64,000 nucleotides of DNA, taken from positions 372,001 to 436,000 of the forward strand of contig JBAZEO010000001.1 in the NCBI GenBank assembly GCA_041653935.1. The letters run 5' to 3'. This document shows, piece after piece, positions 17,629 through 26,085 of the stretch. A model generated the notes under the pieces. The model had not been told where the DNA came from and ran no database searches. It worked only from the letters and a program-made list of their open reading frames with translations. The position numbers and the translations under genes are program-made. Position 1 is the stretch's first letter. Each line of letters opens with the position of its first letter. This DNA comes from JAYEHL01 sp041653935. GTDB taxonomy: Bacteria; Chloroflexota; Dehalococcoidia; E44-bin15.

Positions 17629-17781
17629 ATGAGCAGCGAATCGAACAGACAAACAGTAGAGTGTCCGTTCTGTCATAAACAATTTAATATCCCAATCCAA
17701 GCTAATAAGATACCGACGCACAGCAATCCGAAGCTTACATCCGTCAAATGCCCGGGGTCGGGCTGTCCGCTCAAAGAGTGA
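17629..17781 (+). CDS. Tiny zinc-ribbon-like protein
   Basis: A 50-residue open frame with an AGAGG ribosome site eight bases before the ATG. It has two Cys pairs, VECPFCHKQFNIPIQ and VKCPGSGCPLKE, a spacing that suits a single zinc ribbon. Small single-domain ribbons of this type are widespread and mostly uncharacterised. It stands alone between two repeat clusters. The order of codon-like bias and the Cys motifs support a real gene. Confidence 0.6.
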   Translation: MSSESNRQTVECPFCHKQFNIPIQANKIPTHSNPKLTSVKCPGSGCPLKE

Positions 17782-18081
17782 TTTTTAGCAATCCCCACCA
17801 TTTACAGCTGCGGCGCGCAAATAGATTCGTATGTGCACTGGACTTCGTCCGTGCACATACATTAAGGTTCGCTAAATGCTGTACACCTTCACTATAGTCC
17901 TCGAAGAGGTTAGTATATTAAAGAGGTGCAGGAGAATCATCTCCTGCCAGGGGTTTGGGGGTGTCCCCCATTTTTAAAGTCCCCCAACGTATGGGGGACT
18001 ACAGGGGGTTCGGACCTCTATCGTCCAACGACAACACTACACGATGTTCACAAAGCCTGCTATAATTTTACTTGAATCATC
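17782..18081. repeat. Intergenic repeat cluster
   Basis: It holds an ACAGCTGCGGCGCGC...GCTAAATGCTGTA unit (about 17812-17884) with a stem of GTATGTGCACTGG against CCGTGCACATAC, an AAGAGGTTAG unit, and a GAGGTGCAGGAG...GGGGGTTCGG unit (about 17920-18014). Confidence 0.72.
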
Positions 18082-18573
18082 ATGTTTCGAAATGTTGCCC
18101 TGCCGCAAGAGATACCGGGACAGCTGTACCTGCACAGCATGCCCGGCCGCTATGAGAAGCTCTCCAAAGCTTTTCACGAGATAAGATCACTCTCTATCGA
18201 TCAGATACTCTCGCTGGTATCGATGGAGGAAACAGAGCAGAAATCGCCCTTCTACGCCCAGGCCATCAAGACCAATGACATGCCCTGCGAATATGTCTCA
18301 TACCCTATAACCGACGCCGGCATACCGGACGATCATCATGATTTCGCGCGTTTCGTGGAGGAAGCCGCCGCCCGCCTGCAGGACAGCAAGCGGCTATTGA
18401 TCCATTGCAGCGGCGGCATCGGCAGGACGGGCACGATGGCCTGCTGCATCCTGATCGCGATGGGTTTACCGGAAGACGATGCCGAGACAGCAGTGCGCAA
18501 GGCCGTCGCCCGCCCCGAGACCGTGGAGCAAAGATCATTCGTGCACTGGTACGCGCAGCACAAAGCGAAGTAA
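18082..18573 (+). CDS. Protein-tyrosine / dual-specificity phosphatase family protein
   Basis: 163 residues with the PTP active-site loop HCSGGIGRTG (nucleophile Cys109, Arg115) and a likely general-acid Asp in YPITDAGIPDD (residue 78 region). The protein is cytosolic by composition. Enzymes of this fold dephosphorylate tyrosine or other phosphoesters. No linked kinase is present nearby. The ribosome site before the ATG is weak. Confidence 0.85.
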   Translation: MFRNVALPQEIPGQLYLHSMPGRYEKLSKAFHEIRSLSIDQILSLVSMEETEQKSPFYAQAIKTNDMPCEYVSYPITDAGIPDDHHDFARFVEEAAARLQDSKRLLIHCSGGIGRTGTMACCILIAMGLPEDDAETAVRKAVARPETVEQRSFVHWYAQHKAK

Positions 18574-18941
18574 AGCAAGTGACCCTCACCCTAACCCTCT
18601 CCCTGCGGAGGAAGAGGGAGATGTTTTTTTAAAGCTATCACCCCCTGACCCCCTCTTCTAAAAAGAGGGGGAAGCTACAGAGCCGAGGGGGCGTTCGATA
18701 CGTATGGGCGAATGGCATTCGCCCGAACAGTCCTCCCTTCCTTGAGGGAAGGGAGTCAGAGGGAAGGAGATATAAATTAAAAATGTCCCCCAACGTATGG
18801 GGGATTTAGGGGGTTCGGTGAATTTATCGGCCAGCGACAACACGAGATTGCCGCGTCGTCCTTCCAAGAGGAAATTCCATAGAAGGACTCCTCGCAATGA
18901 CAAAATAGACCGGGGGATGCCAGAGGGTGTACACTAACCTT
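18574..18941. repeat. Intergenic repeat cluster
   Basis: A CCCTCACCC/AGAGGGGGAA unit (about 18582-18673), a GGGCGAATGGCATTCGCCC palindrome (about 18707-18723), a CCTCCCTTCCTTGAGGGAAGGGAG unit fused to CCCCCAACGTATGGGGG (about 18731-18818), and a partial unit ending CGCAATGACAAAA near 18905. No gene. Confidence 0.7.
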
Positions 18942-19487
18942 ATGGACAACCCCTCCCCAAAGCTGATCGCCCGCGCCCGCGAGATGGGCATCGAGACGTG
19001 CGTCGAGTTCGACACGTTCCTGCTGAAGCCGGAGCAGAGGATTCGAGACCTGTGCGTCGAGAACAAGTGCGGCAAATTCAAGAACCACTACATGTGCCCG
19101 CCCTACGTGGGCTCCCTCGCATCGATCGAAGAGAAACTGCTGGAGTTCCGCAAAGGCATCCTCCTGCAATACGAAAAACCTTTAGACGTGAAGAACGACG
19201 CCGCGGGCCTGACGCAGAGCAAATTAGAGTTCCATGAGAAGATACTCGCGCTGGAGCACTACGCCGACCGGTGCGGTCTACCGCGCGCGATGGGGATGAT
19301 AGGCGGCAGCTGTGAGCTCTGCAGTGTGTGCAAGGCCGTAACCAGGGAGCCGTGCCCGTATCCGGTGAAGGCCAGGATGTCGCTGGAGTCTATCGCGATA
19401 GATGTTATCGGGTTGCTCAATCATCTGGGACTGGAGAGCGAGTTCAGGCCGGACCGCATCAAGTGGACGGGGTGTGTGCTGTTTTAA
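18942..19487 (+). CDS. DUF2284 predicted metal-binding protein
   Basis: 181 residues. The Cys pattern of DUF2284 is present: C-x-x-NKCGKFKNHYMCPPY near the N-terminus and GGSCELCSVCKAVTREPCPYP in the C-terminal half. That is enough Cys for one or two metal or Fe-S sites. The start is chosen at ATG 18942; a GTG at 18927 is also in frame. The family is uncharacterised biochemically. It is the last GC-rich gene before the AT-rich island. Confidence 0.8.
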   Translation: MDNPSPKLIARAREMGIETCVEFDTFLLKPEQRIRDLCVENKCGKFKNHYMCPPYVGSLASIEEKLLEFRKGILLQYEKPLDVKNDAAGLTQSKLEFHEKILALEHYADRCGLPRAMGMIGGSCELCSVCKAVTREPCPYPVKARMSLESIAIDVIGLLNHLGLESEFRPDRIKWTGCVLF

Positions 19488-19566
19488 CAGTTGTAGTATT
19501 AGAATCTTGACATTATAATCAATTAACCGATATGTCATGCTTGACAATTTGTTGTAAGGTTTTATA

Positions 19567-19773
19567 ATGTTTGATAAGGTATATAATACTAAAGGAAAAC
19601 TTGATGATTATCTTACTGTCGGAGAAGCAGCTGTGTTTCTAGGTGTTTCTTCTACTACTTTGAGAAATTGGGATAAGACGGGCAAACTAGTTCCATATCG
19701 CCATCCTATTAACAAGTATCGCTTGTATAGAAAATCTGATCTCGAAAGAATCTTAAATGACATCAAAAAGTAA
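19567..19773 (+). CDS. MerR-type / excisionase-like helix-turn-helix protein
   Basis: 68 residues forming one winged helix: YLTVGEAAVFLGVSSTTLRNWDKTGKLVPYRHPINKYRLYRKSDLERIL. This is the DNA-binding part of a MerR/excisionase-like protein with no effector domain. It is the first gene of the AT-rich island and overlaps the methyltransferase gene by 17 bases. It may regulate the island in the way controller proteins act in restriction systems, but that role is inferred from position. Confidence 0.82.
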   Translation: MFDKVYNTKGKLDDYLTVGEAAVFLGVSSTTLRNWDKTGKLVPYRHPINKYRLYRKSDLERILNDIKK

Positions 19774-20692
19774 GACGACAAAAGTAATAAAGGTTAAGGA
19801 AGAAACCGTGATGTTCTCAGTAGACGAGACTACTACTAACATCATCAATCAGTCTGGTATTCACTCTAGGAATAGTCTAAATGATCTATCAGCGAAAGAA
19901 TGGATAGCAGAAACTGTGTCGGTGTGGACACAAAAAGGGTTGGGTTCCAATCATGCCGACGCTCAAATAGAAAAACTACACCCCGCCCCATTTTCTTTTT
20001 CCGATGTCAGTCGATTGATTAAATTCTTTACCAAATCTGGCCAAGTTGTTCTTGACCCATTTGTAGGCGTAGGCTCCACTCTCAAAGCTTGTGCTATTGA
20101 GAGCCGCAAAGGAATCGGGTTCGAGTTGAACCAACGTTATGCAGAACTGGCTAAAGAGCGGCTTTTAAAAGAAGTAAACAGTCTCTTTTCAACTTTGTAT
20201 CCTCAAGAGATCATTGTTGGTGACTCCCGTAAGTTAGTCAGTAAATTAAAGGAAAACTCCATTGATTTTATTGTCACTAGTCCACCTTACTGGAATATCT
20301 TGCACAAACAAGATCATAAGGCAAAACAGGAGAGAGTTTCCAAGAACCTTGATACGCGATACGGTGATGACGAGCAGGATTTGGGAAATATTAACGATTA
20401 CAACGAATTTCTATCTGAGGTTAGCAAGATACTAGGCAGTTGCACCAGAGCATTGAAGCCTAAGAAATATATGGCCATCGTCGTCAGTGATTTTCGAGAT
20501 AAATCAAAATATGTCATGTTCCATGCTCATCTAGCTGACGCTCTTAGTCAATATGGATTGGAATTGCGCGGTATTAAAATTCTTTGTCAACGGCACAAGA
20601 AGGTTTTTCCTTATGGCTATCCTGTTGCCTATGTCCCAAACATTCATCATCAATACATCTTAATCTTACAGAATACAAAGCTATTGCAATGA
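19757..20692 (+). CDS. DNA methyltransferase (motif I before motif IV)
   Basis: 311 residues. The SAM-binding motif DPFVGVGSTLKAC comes near residue 99 and the catalytic TSPPYW near residue 174. SPPY-type catalytic motifs occur in N4-cytosine and some N6-adenine methyltransferases. The order of motif I before motif IV differs from the next gene's beta-type order. A later ATG (MFSVDETTTN, residue 19) with AAGGAAG upstream is an alternative start. Its 3' end overlaps the next methyltransferase by an ATGA junction, so the two are translationally coupled. Confidence 0.85.
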   Translation: MTSKSKTTKVIKVKEETVMFSVDETTTNIINQSGIHSRNSLNDLSAKEWIAETVSVWTQKGLGSNHADAQIEKLHPAPFSFSDVSRLIKFFTKSGQVVLDPFVGVGSTLKACAIESRKGIGFELNQRYAELAKERLLKEVNSLFSTLYPQEIIVGDSRKLVSKLKENSIDFIVTSPPYWNILHKQDHKAKQERVSKNLDTRYGDDEQDLGNINDYNEFLSEVSKILGSCTRALKPKKYMAIVVSDFRDKSKYVMFHAHLADALSQYGLELRGIKILCQRHKKVFPYGYPVAYVPNIHHQYILILQNTKLLQ

Positions 20693-21459
20693 CCATTAGT
20701 AAACTTGTCAATAAAATCCACAATCAGGACTGCATTGTGGGAATGCAACGGCTCCCTGCTGAGTGTGCAAGTTTGGTTATTGCAGATCCTCCTTACAATC
20801 TAAATAAGGATTTTGGTACGTGGAACGAAAATGAGCGTCGTGAAGAGTGGTTGCCTTGGTCAAAGCAATGGATAGATGAGGTTAAACGAATATCGAGACC
20901 TGGGGGCAACATCTTTGTTTATGGAATACACCACCATCTTTGTTGGCTTCAGTGCTACATGTATGAAATAGGCTTATCCTACCGCCGTCAAATTATTTGG
21001 TACTACGAGAACGGTTTTGCTGGCTACTCAAAACGCACTCTTGCCGCGCATTACGAGCCTATCCTATGGTTTTCAAATGGGAACAAATATACATACCATC
21101 CTATTCGTGAAGCATACAAGAGCGAGAATAGGTTGAAATACAAGATTACTAAGAACGGTAAAGTTTGGAGTCCCAATCCTGAAGGACGATTAGCAGGAGA
21201 TGTCTGGAGATTTCCTACTTTAGCAGGGCGACGTTTCCGAGACGAAAAAGTGAGCCATCCTACTCAGAAGCCACTTTCTATATCCTTGAGAATAGTCAAA
21301 TATTTCTCAGATGAAGGCGATTTGGTTGTTATTCCATTTGCGGGAAGTGGTACAGAATGTGTAGCTGCGAAAATGGAGAATAGGCGTTTCATCGGCTTTG
21401 AACTTAATCCAGAGTATATTCAGATTGCAGAGAAGAGACTCCAAGAATTGCAGAAATAG
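20689..21459 (+). CDS. Adenine-specific DNA methyltransferase (beta-type order)
   Basis: 256 residues. DPPYN (motif IV) is near residue 31 and the SAM-binding VIPFAGSGTECVAA is near residue 218, preceded by SHPTQKP. This order marks a beta-class N6-adenine enzyme of the MboII/HinfI kind. The ATG at 20689 overlaps the previous stop (ATGA). Two unlike methyltransferases in one operon are what an asymmetric recognition site needs, one per strand. The cognate nuclease is probably the convergent minus-strand gene pair. Confidence 0.9.
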   Translation: MTISKLVNKIHNQDCIVGMQRLPAECASLVIADPPYNLNKDFGTWNENERREEWLPWSKQWIDEVKRISRPGGNIFVYGIHHHLCWLQCYMYEIGLSYRRQIIWYYENGFAGYSKRTLAAHYEPILWFSNGNKYTYHPIREAYKSENRLKYKITKNGKVWSPNPEGRLAGDVWRFPTLAGRRFRDEKVSHPTQKPLSISLRIVKYFSDEGDLVVIPFAGSGTECVAAKMENRRFIGFELNPEYIQIAEKRLQELQK

Positions 21460-21466
21460 CCTGTGT

Positions 21467-22540
21467 CTACTTACCACTCTCCAGAAAGCCAGGATAACCG
21501 GCACCGCTAACATTTAAAGGACGCTTTAAAATACTCTCTATCTTAGGACGCAACGAAGGCGTATCAATATCAATATATAATTCTTCGCTAGTTGTGATTT
21601 TTAGCTTTGCACGATTCCAAATTAAGATGGCCAAAGCGCCTATCGTAATGGAATTAATCTTGAGGTTCAATACCTCTCTCACGTCCTTTATAAATTGCCA
21701 ATACTCTGAGCGCAGATTTGGCAGATCGAGACTGACAATCAATGGCACAATATCTTCCTTTGTTAATTCGTAACGTGCTACTAAAACCGCTATGTCATCT
21801 AAGATATTTCGTGGTGCAGCCAGAATTTCCGCTCCTAATTCTACCTCACCTGTGCCTAGCTTGACACCAGGAGGACCCAATAGTAAGTCCATGCGCAAGT
21901 AAACATCACCTCTACGTCTCATAGCAGCACCAATACCAGTGGCAATGAGAAGATTTCTAGCAAGGTGGTTGGGAAACTGCTGACTTTGTGTTTGATTAAC
22001 GATTTCAATCTTTCGCCGGAACTTTTCTAGCAAGATATCACTCTCTGCTAGATATATGCCTTTTTTATTAATTGTCTTAAACAACTCAGCTATTTTTTTC
22101 GTGTCTGTGGAATTGGATGGCTCTGGTTGAATGACAAAATGCTCATTAGGTTTGTCATTAACATGTGCACCATTGTTATTAAGATAAATCGCTCCGACAG
22201 GGCAGCGACTCACACATAACCCACACATAATACAGGCTTTTTTGTCTATCGCGGGAAATTCGTTATTCTGCGCCCACGATATAGCCGAGGTGGGACAAAC
22301 GTTGCTATTCCTATCCACTGGAAAATCTTTAAATACAGTTAATGCAAGTTCATCAGGTGAATAATCTATACATGGAGAATCATAACACCGGATGCAGGAA
22401 CCTAAAGACTGTGTGCCATCTGAAAAAGAAATTACAGCAGGGCTTCCACCTGATTGCCAATCTATCTGCGTTGGCTTTGTCCTCGGTGGCAATTTCTTTG
22501 CGAAGTAAGGAGCGCGTTTTTCTCTAAGAGTCCGAAACAT
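21467..22540 (-). CDS. Two-cluster iron-sulfur protein with possible nuclease-like C-terminus, restriction island
   Basis: 357 residues. The N-terminal third carries two [4Fe-4S]-type motifs: C49-x2-C52-x4-C57...C82-P and the classical C103-x2-C106-x2-C109-x3-C113-P. The C-terminal part contains RMDLLLG...GTGEVELG (Asp218, Glu232, Glu234), which loosely resembles a PD-(D/E)XK metal site, then PRNILDDIAVLVARY. It overlaps the end of the nuclease gene by 17 bases in the same frame direction, so the two proteins are co-translated. I know of no named family combining these parts. It might be a partner subunit of the nuclease or a redox sensor for it. Confidence 0.75.
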   Translation of the reverse strand: MFRTLREKRAPYFAKKLPPRTKPTQIDWQSGGSPAVISFSDGTQSLGSCIRCYDSPCIDYSPDELALTVFKDFPVDRNSNVCPTSAISWAQNNEFPAIDKKACIMCGLCVSRCPVGAIYLNNNGAHVNDKPNEHFVIQPEPSNSTDTKKIAELFKTINKKGIYLAESDILLEKFRRKIEIVNQTQSQQFPNHLARNLLIATGIGAAMRRRGDVYLRMDLLLGPPGVKLGTGEVELGAEILAAPRNILDDIAVLVARYELTKEDIVPLIVSLDLPNLRSEYWQFIKDVREVLNLKINSITIGALAILIWNRAKLKITTSEELYIDIDTPSLRPKIESILKRPLNVSGAGYPGFLESGK

Positions 22541-24239
22541 TTATAATTCCACGCAGGTTGATTAGTTCATGAGGATTGTGTTTCTTTCCTTCAACGACAA
22601 TTGCAGCTACAAGACGTAACAATGAACGTATATCTATAACCCCGATGACCACATTGTAAGCCTTAAAGATATTATCAACAAGTGTAAGAACTTCAGAGCG
22701 GTCGTTTGGTAAATTGTAGCCTACAACCAGTGATGTAGTTTCGAAACGAGTAGGAAAGGCTTGCCGCGCTAATAGGATAATCTTATTTTCAAGTGCTTGC
22801 CGCACGGCTTTGGTTGAAATGAACTCCTCTTCTCCTGGTGATTTAATTTCAATAGGAATAGAATCAGTTGGGTGACTGATAAATGCATCCCATCGTTCGT
22901 AATTAACTCCAGGACGTGAATGTTCACAATTGTAGCCAAGAGTACGAAATAGACCTGCTACCAAAGGATAAAAATCTTCCTTATTCGCTTTTGCCAATGT
23001 AATTGTTATTTCTTCGACTGCTCCATTGATATTCTTCGCTTTACTTAGAGCCTTTTTGAATAATTCAGTAATTTCTTGTTCCCATATGTCGGAGTGACTC
23101 TTACTCGGAATACCAAGAGTCACTCTTGAAAAAGTGCGAGTGCTTGTAGTTGTGCTAGATGATCTCTTGAGATCAGTAACCTGCGCTGACTTCTGTTTTA
23201 TATTACTAGCATTTGTTGATGTAGGGAATAACGATTTGGTGTAGACAGGTTCTAATTCCTGAAACGGAGAGAAAATAATAGAAGTGCTTGCTTTCCCTAA
23301 AAACCTTTTAGCTTGATAGAGGTCTTGATTAATTTGATTCCTGACAGGGCTTAATTCAAACCCCGCCCGTTCTAACATTTGATAGAAGCCGATACGTGAT
23401 ACAGCTGCTTTTTCTTGTTCACTTGCTCTAGCTAAATTACTTGCTCGAACGTCGACACTAGATTTGATAGCTTGAACTGTCCCATAGCCTTCGTCCGTTA
23501 ACACGAGAAAAGGAATTGATCTACTATAGATATCTCTTCTCCTATCATCCCCCGCCCAACCTGTCCACTTGAGCGCAGCAATTGGGAATCGAGTATAGTT
23601 CTCCATTGTTTGCTTGGAAATTTTTCTCTTCAATGATAGGTCATCAAGTTCTTTCTGCATCTTTCCCCAGTTGCCCCGTAATTTCTTTAGATTCTTGGTC
23701 ATTGCTGAAAACTTGGCCCCATTCCTATCATCTTCAAGACACAATGGCCCTATTATCATCTCGTCACGGCAGATTATCCCATCTAATTCGGCCATCGTCC
23801 GTAAAATTGTTGCAAACGGGCGTAGAATGTAATTGCCACTTATGCTGATAATCTCATTAGGATATACCAATCCAAGCAAACACTCTCTAAAGAAACTTAC
23901 AGGGGCACGGCGTACTTCTGTGACATGTGCACCTAAATAGGTAAACTGAAAAGTTAATGCGCTATCAGGTAATGGGTGAAGCCAACCGAGGACTTTGTAA
24001 AGTTCTGAGTACATCTTTGACTGATTATATAATGGGTCGCGGCTTCTATCAGCCCTTGTTGAACGTTCAAGAGCCTTTTTACCCGTATAGCCGCAGGAAG
24101 TAGCTAAGTTTCGTTCAATTAAAGTTTCGGAAATGTCATCAAGCCCGAATGATTCTCTATTCCCCAGAGCTTCATAAAGCTCAATGTATATCCGTATGAA
24201 AGTTGAAATATCAGAACCGGGATTAGCTATTCTTAGCAT
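22524..24239 (-). CDS. Probable restriction endonuclease with C-terminal PD-(D/E)XK domain
   Basis: 571 residues. A long N-terminal region (KALERSTRADRSRDPLYNQSKMYSELYKVLGWLHP, then FPIAALKWTGWAGDD...IPFLVLTDEGYGTVQAIKSS) resembles AlwI-type restriction enzymes only loosely. The C-terminal domain has ERWDAFI...SIPIEIKSPGEEE, giving Asp451, Glu464 and Lys466 of a PD-(D/E)XK nuclease site, followed by KAVRQALENKI. It faces two methyltransferases that end 8-1065 bases away on the other strand. It is very AT-rich compared with flanking genes. The recognition site is unknown. Confidence 0.8.
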   Translation of the reverse strand: MLRIANPGSDISTFIRIYIELYEALGNRESFGLDDISETLIERNLATSCGYTGKKALERSTRADRSRDPLYNQSKMYSELYKVLGWLHPLPDSALTFQFTYLGAHVTEVRRAPVSFFRECLLGLVYPNEIISISGNYILRPFATILRTMAELDGIICRDEMIIGPLCLEDDRNGAKFSAMTKNLKKLRGNWGKMQKELDDLSLKRKISKQTMENYTRFPIAALKWTGWAGDDRRRDIYSRSIPFLVLTDEGYGTVQAIKSSVDVRASNLARASEQEKAAVSRIGFYQMLERAGFELSPVRNQINQDLYQAKRFLGKASTSIIFSPFQELEPVYTKSLFPTSTNASNIKQKSAQVTDLKRSSSTTTSTRTFSRVTLGIPSKSHSDIWEQEITELFKKALSKAKNINGAVEEITITLAKANKEDFYPLVAGLFRTLGYNCEHSRPGVNYERWDAFISHPTDSIPIEIKSPGEEEFISTKAVRQALENKIILLARQAFPTRFETTSLVVGYNLPNDRSEVLTLVDNIFKAYNVVIGVIDIRSLLRLVAAIVVEGKKHNPHELINLRGIINVSDS

Positions 24240-24242
24240 TTT

Positions 24243-24359
24243 TTACTCAGTCGTACCATGAGCTTCAAGAAGTAATTCACGCAGGAATTCCTCATGTTTC
24301 TCTATATCCCCTTTAGATAAGCGGATGCGGTACCTGCCCCACCTTTCCTCATAATCCAT
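24243..24359 (-). CDS. Small acidic protein at the head of the nuclease operon
   Basis: A 38-residue frame reading MDYEERWGRYRIRLSKGD and then a charged helix (IEKHEEFLRELLLEAHGTTE). It has a GAGGAG ribosome site and ends three bases before the nuclease start, so it is probably the first gene of that operon. Its function is unknown; a small controller or antidote peptide is possible. Evidence is the ribosome site, spacing and amphipathic helix only. Confidence 0.5.
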   Translation of the reverse strand: MDYEERWGRYRIRLSKGDIEKHEEFLRELLLEAHGTTE

Positions 24360-24622
24360 AACATTTGCTCCTCTAGCCCGAGAATATATTCTTAATGGCT
24401 CTGGCTAAAATTGCCTCTTAAACGAATCTTAGGTATGGCAGTATTATATGTAGGATAAACATCAGAGTCAAACACTATAACACTTAAGGAGGTATCGACT
24501 TTCGTTTAACATAATCGTTTTTGAACGTAAAAATCCACTCGCGGCGATTGACGGAAACCTCAAAATTTAGTACCCTTACAATGGCGTGTCTGTAACATGG
24601 TTAAAAATTTTAAGGAGGGCTA
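24360..24622. other. AT-rich boundary and promoter region
   Basis: No gene or repeat of the window's families is seen. TTGACG (24548-24553) with TACCCT 17 bases downstream, or TACAAT 23 bases downstream (24577-24582), may form the promoter of the acyl-CoA pathway genes starting at 24623. This is the right edge of the AT-rich island. Confidence 0.4.
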
Positions 24623-26071
24623 ATGATAGGTATTAAATCCTTCGGTGCCTACATACCCTGGCACCGGCTAGACCGACAGCAATTCCTTAAAGCCTGGGGA
24701 GGGTTTGCCATCCCCGGCGAGAGGTCGGTGGCGTATTACGACGAGGACAGCGTAACGATGGCCGTCGAGGCGTCGATGAACTGCATAAAGGGATTCGATC
24801 CGCTGAAAATAGACGGCCTTTACTTTGCCACCACAACAGCGCCTTACAAAGAGAAACAATCCGCCGCTACGATGCGATTGGCATTGAACATGCGCGACGA
24901 TGTGCGCACCGCGGACCTGACCACATCCCTTCGATGCGGATCGACTGGCCTGCTCATGGCCTACGAAGCCATCAAGGCCGGGACGCTGAACAGCGTGCTC
25001 GTGGCCGCGTCCGACTGCCGCATAGCGGCTCCCGCCGGCATGACGGAGCAGAGCCTGGGCGACGGCTCGGCGGCGTTCCTGCTGGGCAACACGGACGTTG
25101 TCGCCGAGATACTGTGCACCCATTCCACATCCGATGATCTCTGCGCCACATGGCGCGGCGAGAACGACATATTCATACGCTTCTGGGAAGAGCGCATGGT
25201 CATGGACGAAGGCTGGTCCAAGCTTGTCCCGATAGCGATCAAGGCCCTGCTGGCCAAGGCCAAGATGAAGACAAGCGACATCACCAAGGCCGTGTTCGAT
25301 CCCCCCGGCGATGCGCGGAGGCACGGCAAGACGGCCACCGAGCTCGGCTTCAAGGCGGAGCAGCTCCAGGACCCGTACGGCCTGTTCCTGAATATGGGCA
25401 TGACCGGGGCCGCCATGGCGCCCCAGATGCTCTCGGCGTGTCTGGAGATGGCCAAGCCTGGCGACGTTATCCTGTACGCGGGCTACGGCAACGGCGTGGA
25501 CTGCATGATACTCAAGGTCACGGACAATATCACAAAGCTCCCCGAGCGCCGTGGCCTTATCAAACACCTCTTCATCAAGAAATCATTCGACAACTACAAC
25601 AGCATGATCAAGTGGCGCGATATAGTGCCGCTGGAGGCCGCGAGAAGGCCCGATAGACAGCACATACGCATGTCGGCCAACTACCGCGACCGCAAGGTCC
25701 TTTTAGGACTGTGGGGCGTCAAGTGCCGCAAGTGCGGGACCGTGCAATACGACAACGGCGCCATGGGCACACCCCCCATCCGCATCTGCGCCAAGTGCCA
25801 GTCGCAGGACGATTTCGACGGCTACTGCTTCCAGGGGAAGAACGGCGCCGTGTTCAGCTACACGCACGACCAGCTGGCGCCGGTCATCGACCCGCCGGCA
25901 TCGGTGGTGCTGGTGGAGTTCGAGGGCGGCGGACGGGCTTTCTTCGACCTCACGGACAGGAATCCGGACGAGATCCAGGTGGGCACCAAGGTCGAGTTCA
26001 CATTCAGAAAACTGCAGCTTGACAGGGGACTGACCAACTACTTCTGGAAAGTCCGCCCGGTGAGGTTTTAA
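24623..26071 (+). CDS. HMG-CoA synthase-like 3-ketoacyl synthase fused to DUF35 OB-fold
   Basis: 482 residues. The N-terminal thiolase-fold part (1-330) has the catalytic Cys in TSLRCGSTG (Cys105), as in HMG-CoA synthase and KAS III. The C-terminal 120 residues have a rubredoxin-like zinc ribbon (CRKCG...CAKC) and an OB-fold of the DUF35 type. In many bacteria this pairing of an HMG-CoA-synthase-like enzyme, DUF35 and a thiolase forms a multi-enzyme acyl-CoA condensing or cleaving complex. AAGGAGGG precedes the ATG. The thiolase gene follows in the same operon. Confidence 0.88.
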   Translation: MIGIKSFGAYIPWHRLDRQQFLKAWGGFAIPGERSVAYYDEDSVTMAVEASMNCIKGFDPLKIDGLYFATTTAPYKEKQSAATMRLALNMRDDVRTADLTTSLRCGSTGLLMAYEAIKAGTLNSVLVAASDCRIAAPAGMTEQSLGDGSAAFLLGNTDVVAEILCTHSTSDDLCATWRGENDIFIRFWEERMVMDEGWSKLVPIAIKALLAKAKMKTSDITKAVFDPPGDARRHGKTATELGFKAEQLQDPYGLFLNMGMTGAAMAPQMLSACLEMAKPGDVILYAGYGNGVDCMILKVTDNITKLPERRGLIKHLFIKKSFDNYNSMIKWRDIVPLEAARRPDRQHIRMSANYRDRKVLLGLWGVKCRKCGTVQYDNGAMGTPPIRICAKCQSQDDFDGYCFQGKNGAVFSYTHDQLAPVIDPPASVVLVEFEGGGRAFFDLTDRNPDEIQVGTKVEFTFRKLQLDRGLTNYFWKVRPVRF

Positions 26072-26085
26072 AGGAGACGGATGAG

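Noticed and set aside
20584..20688. Upstream extension of the second methyltransferase to 20584
   Set aside because: The extension overlaps the first methyltransferase by 109 bases; the ATG at 20689 forms an ATGA junction and begins at the family start.
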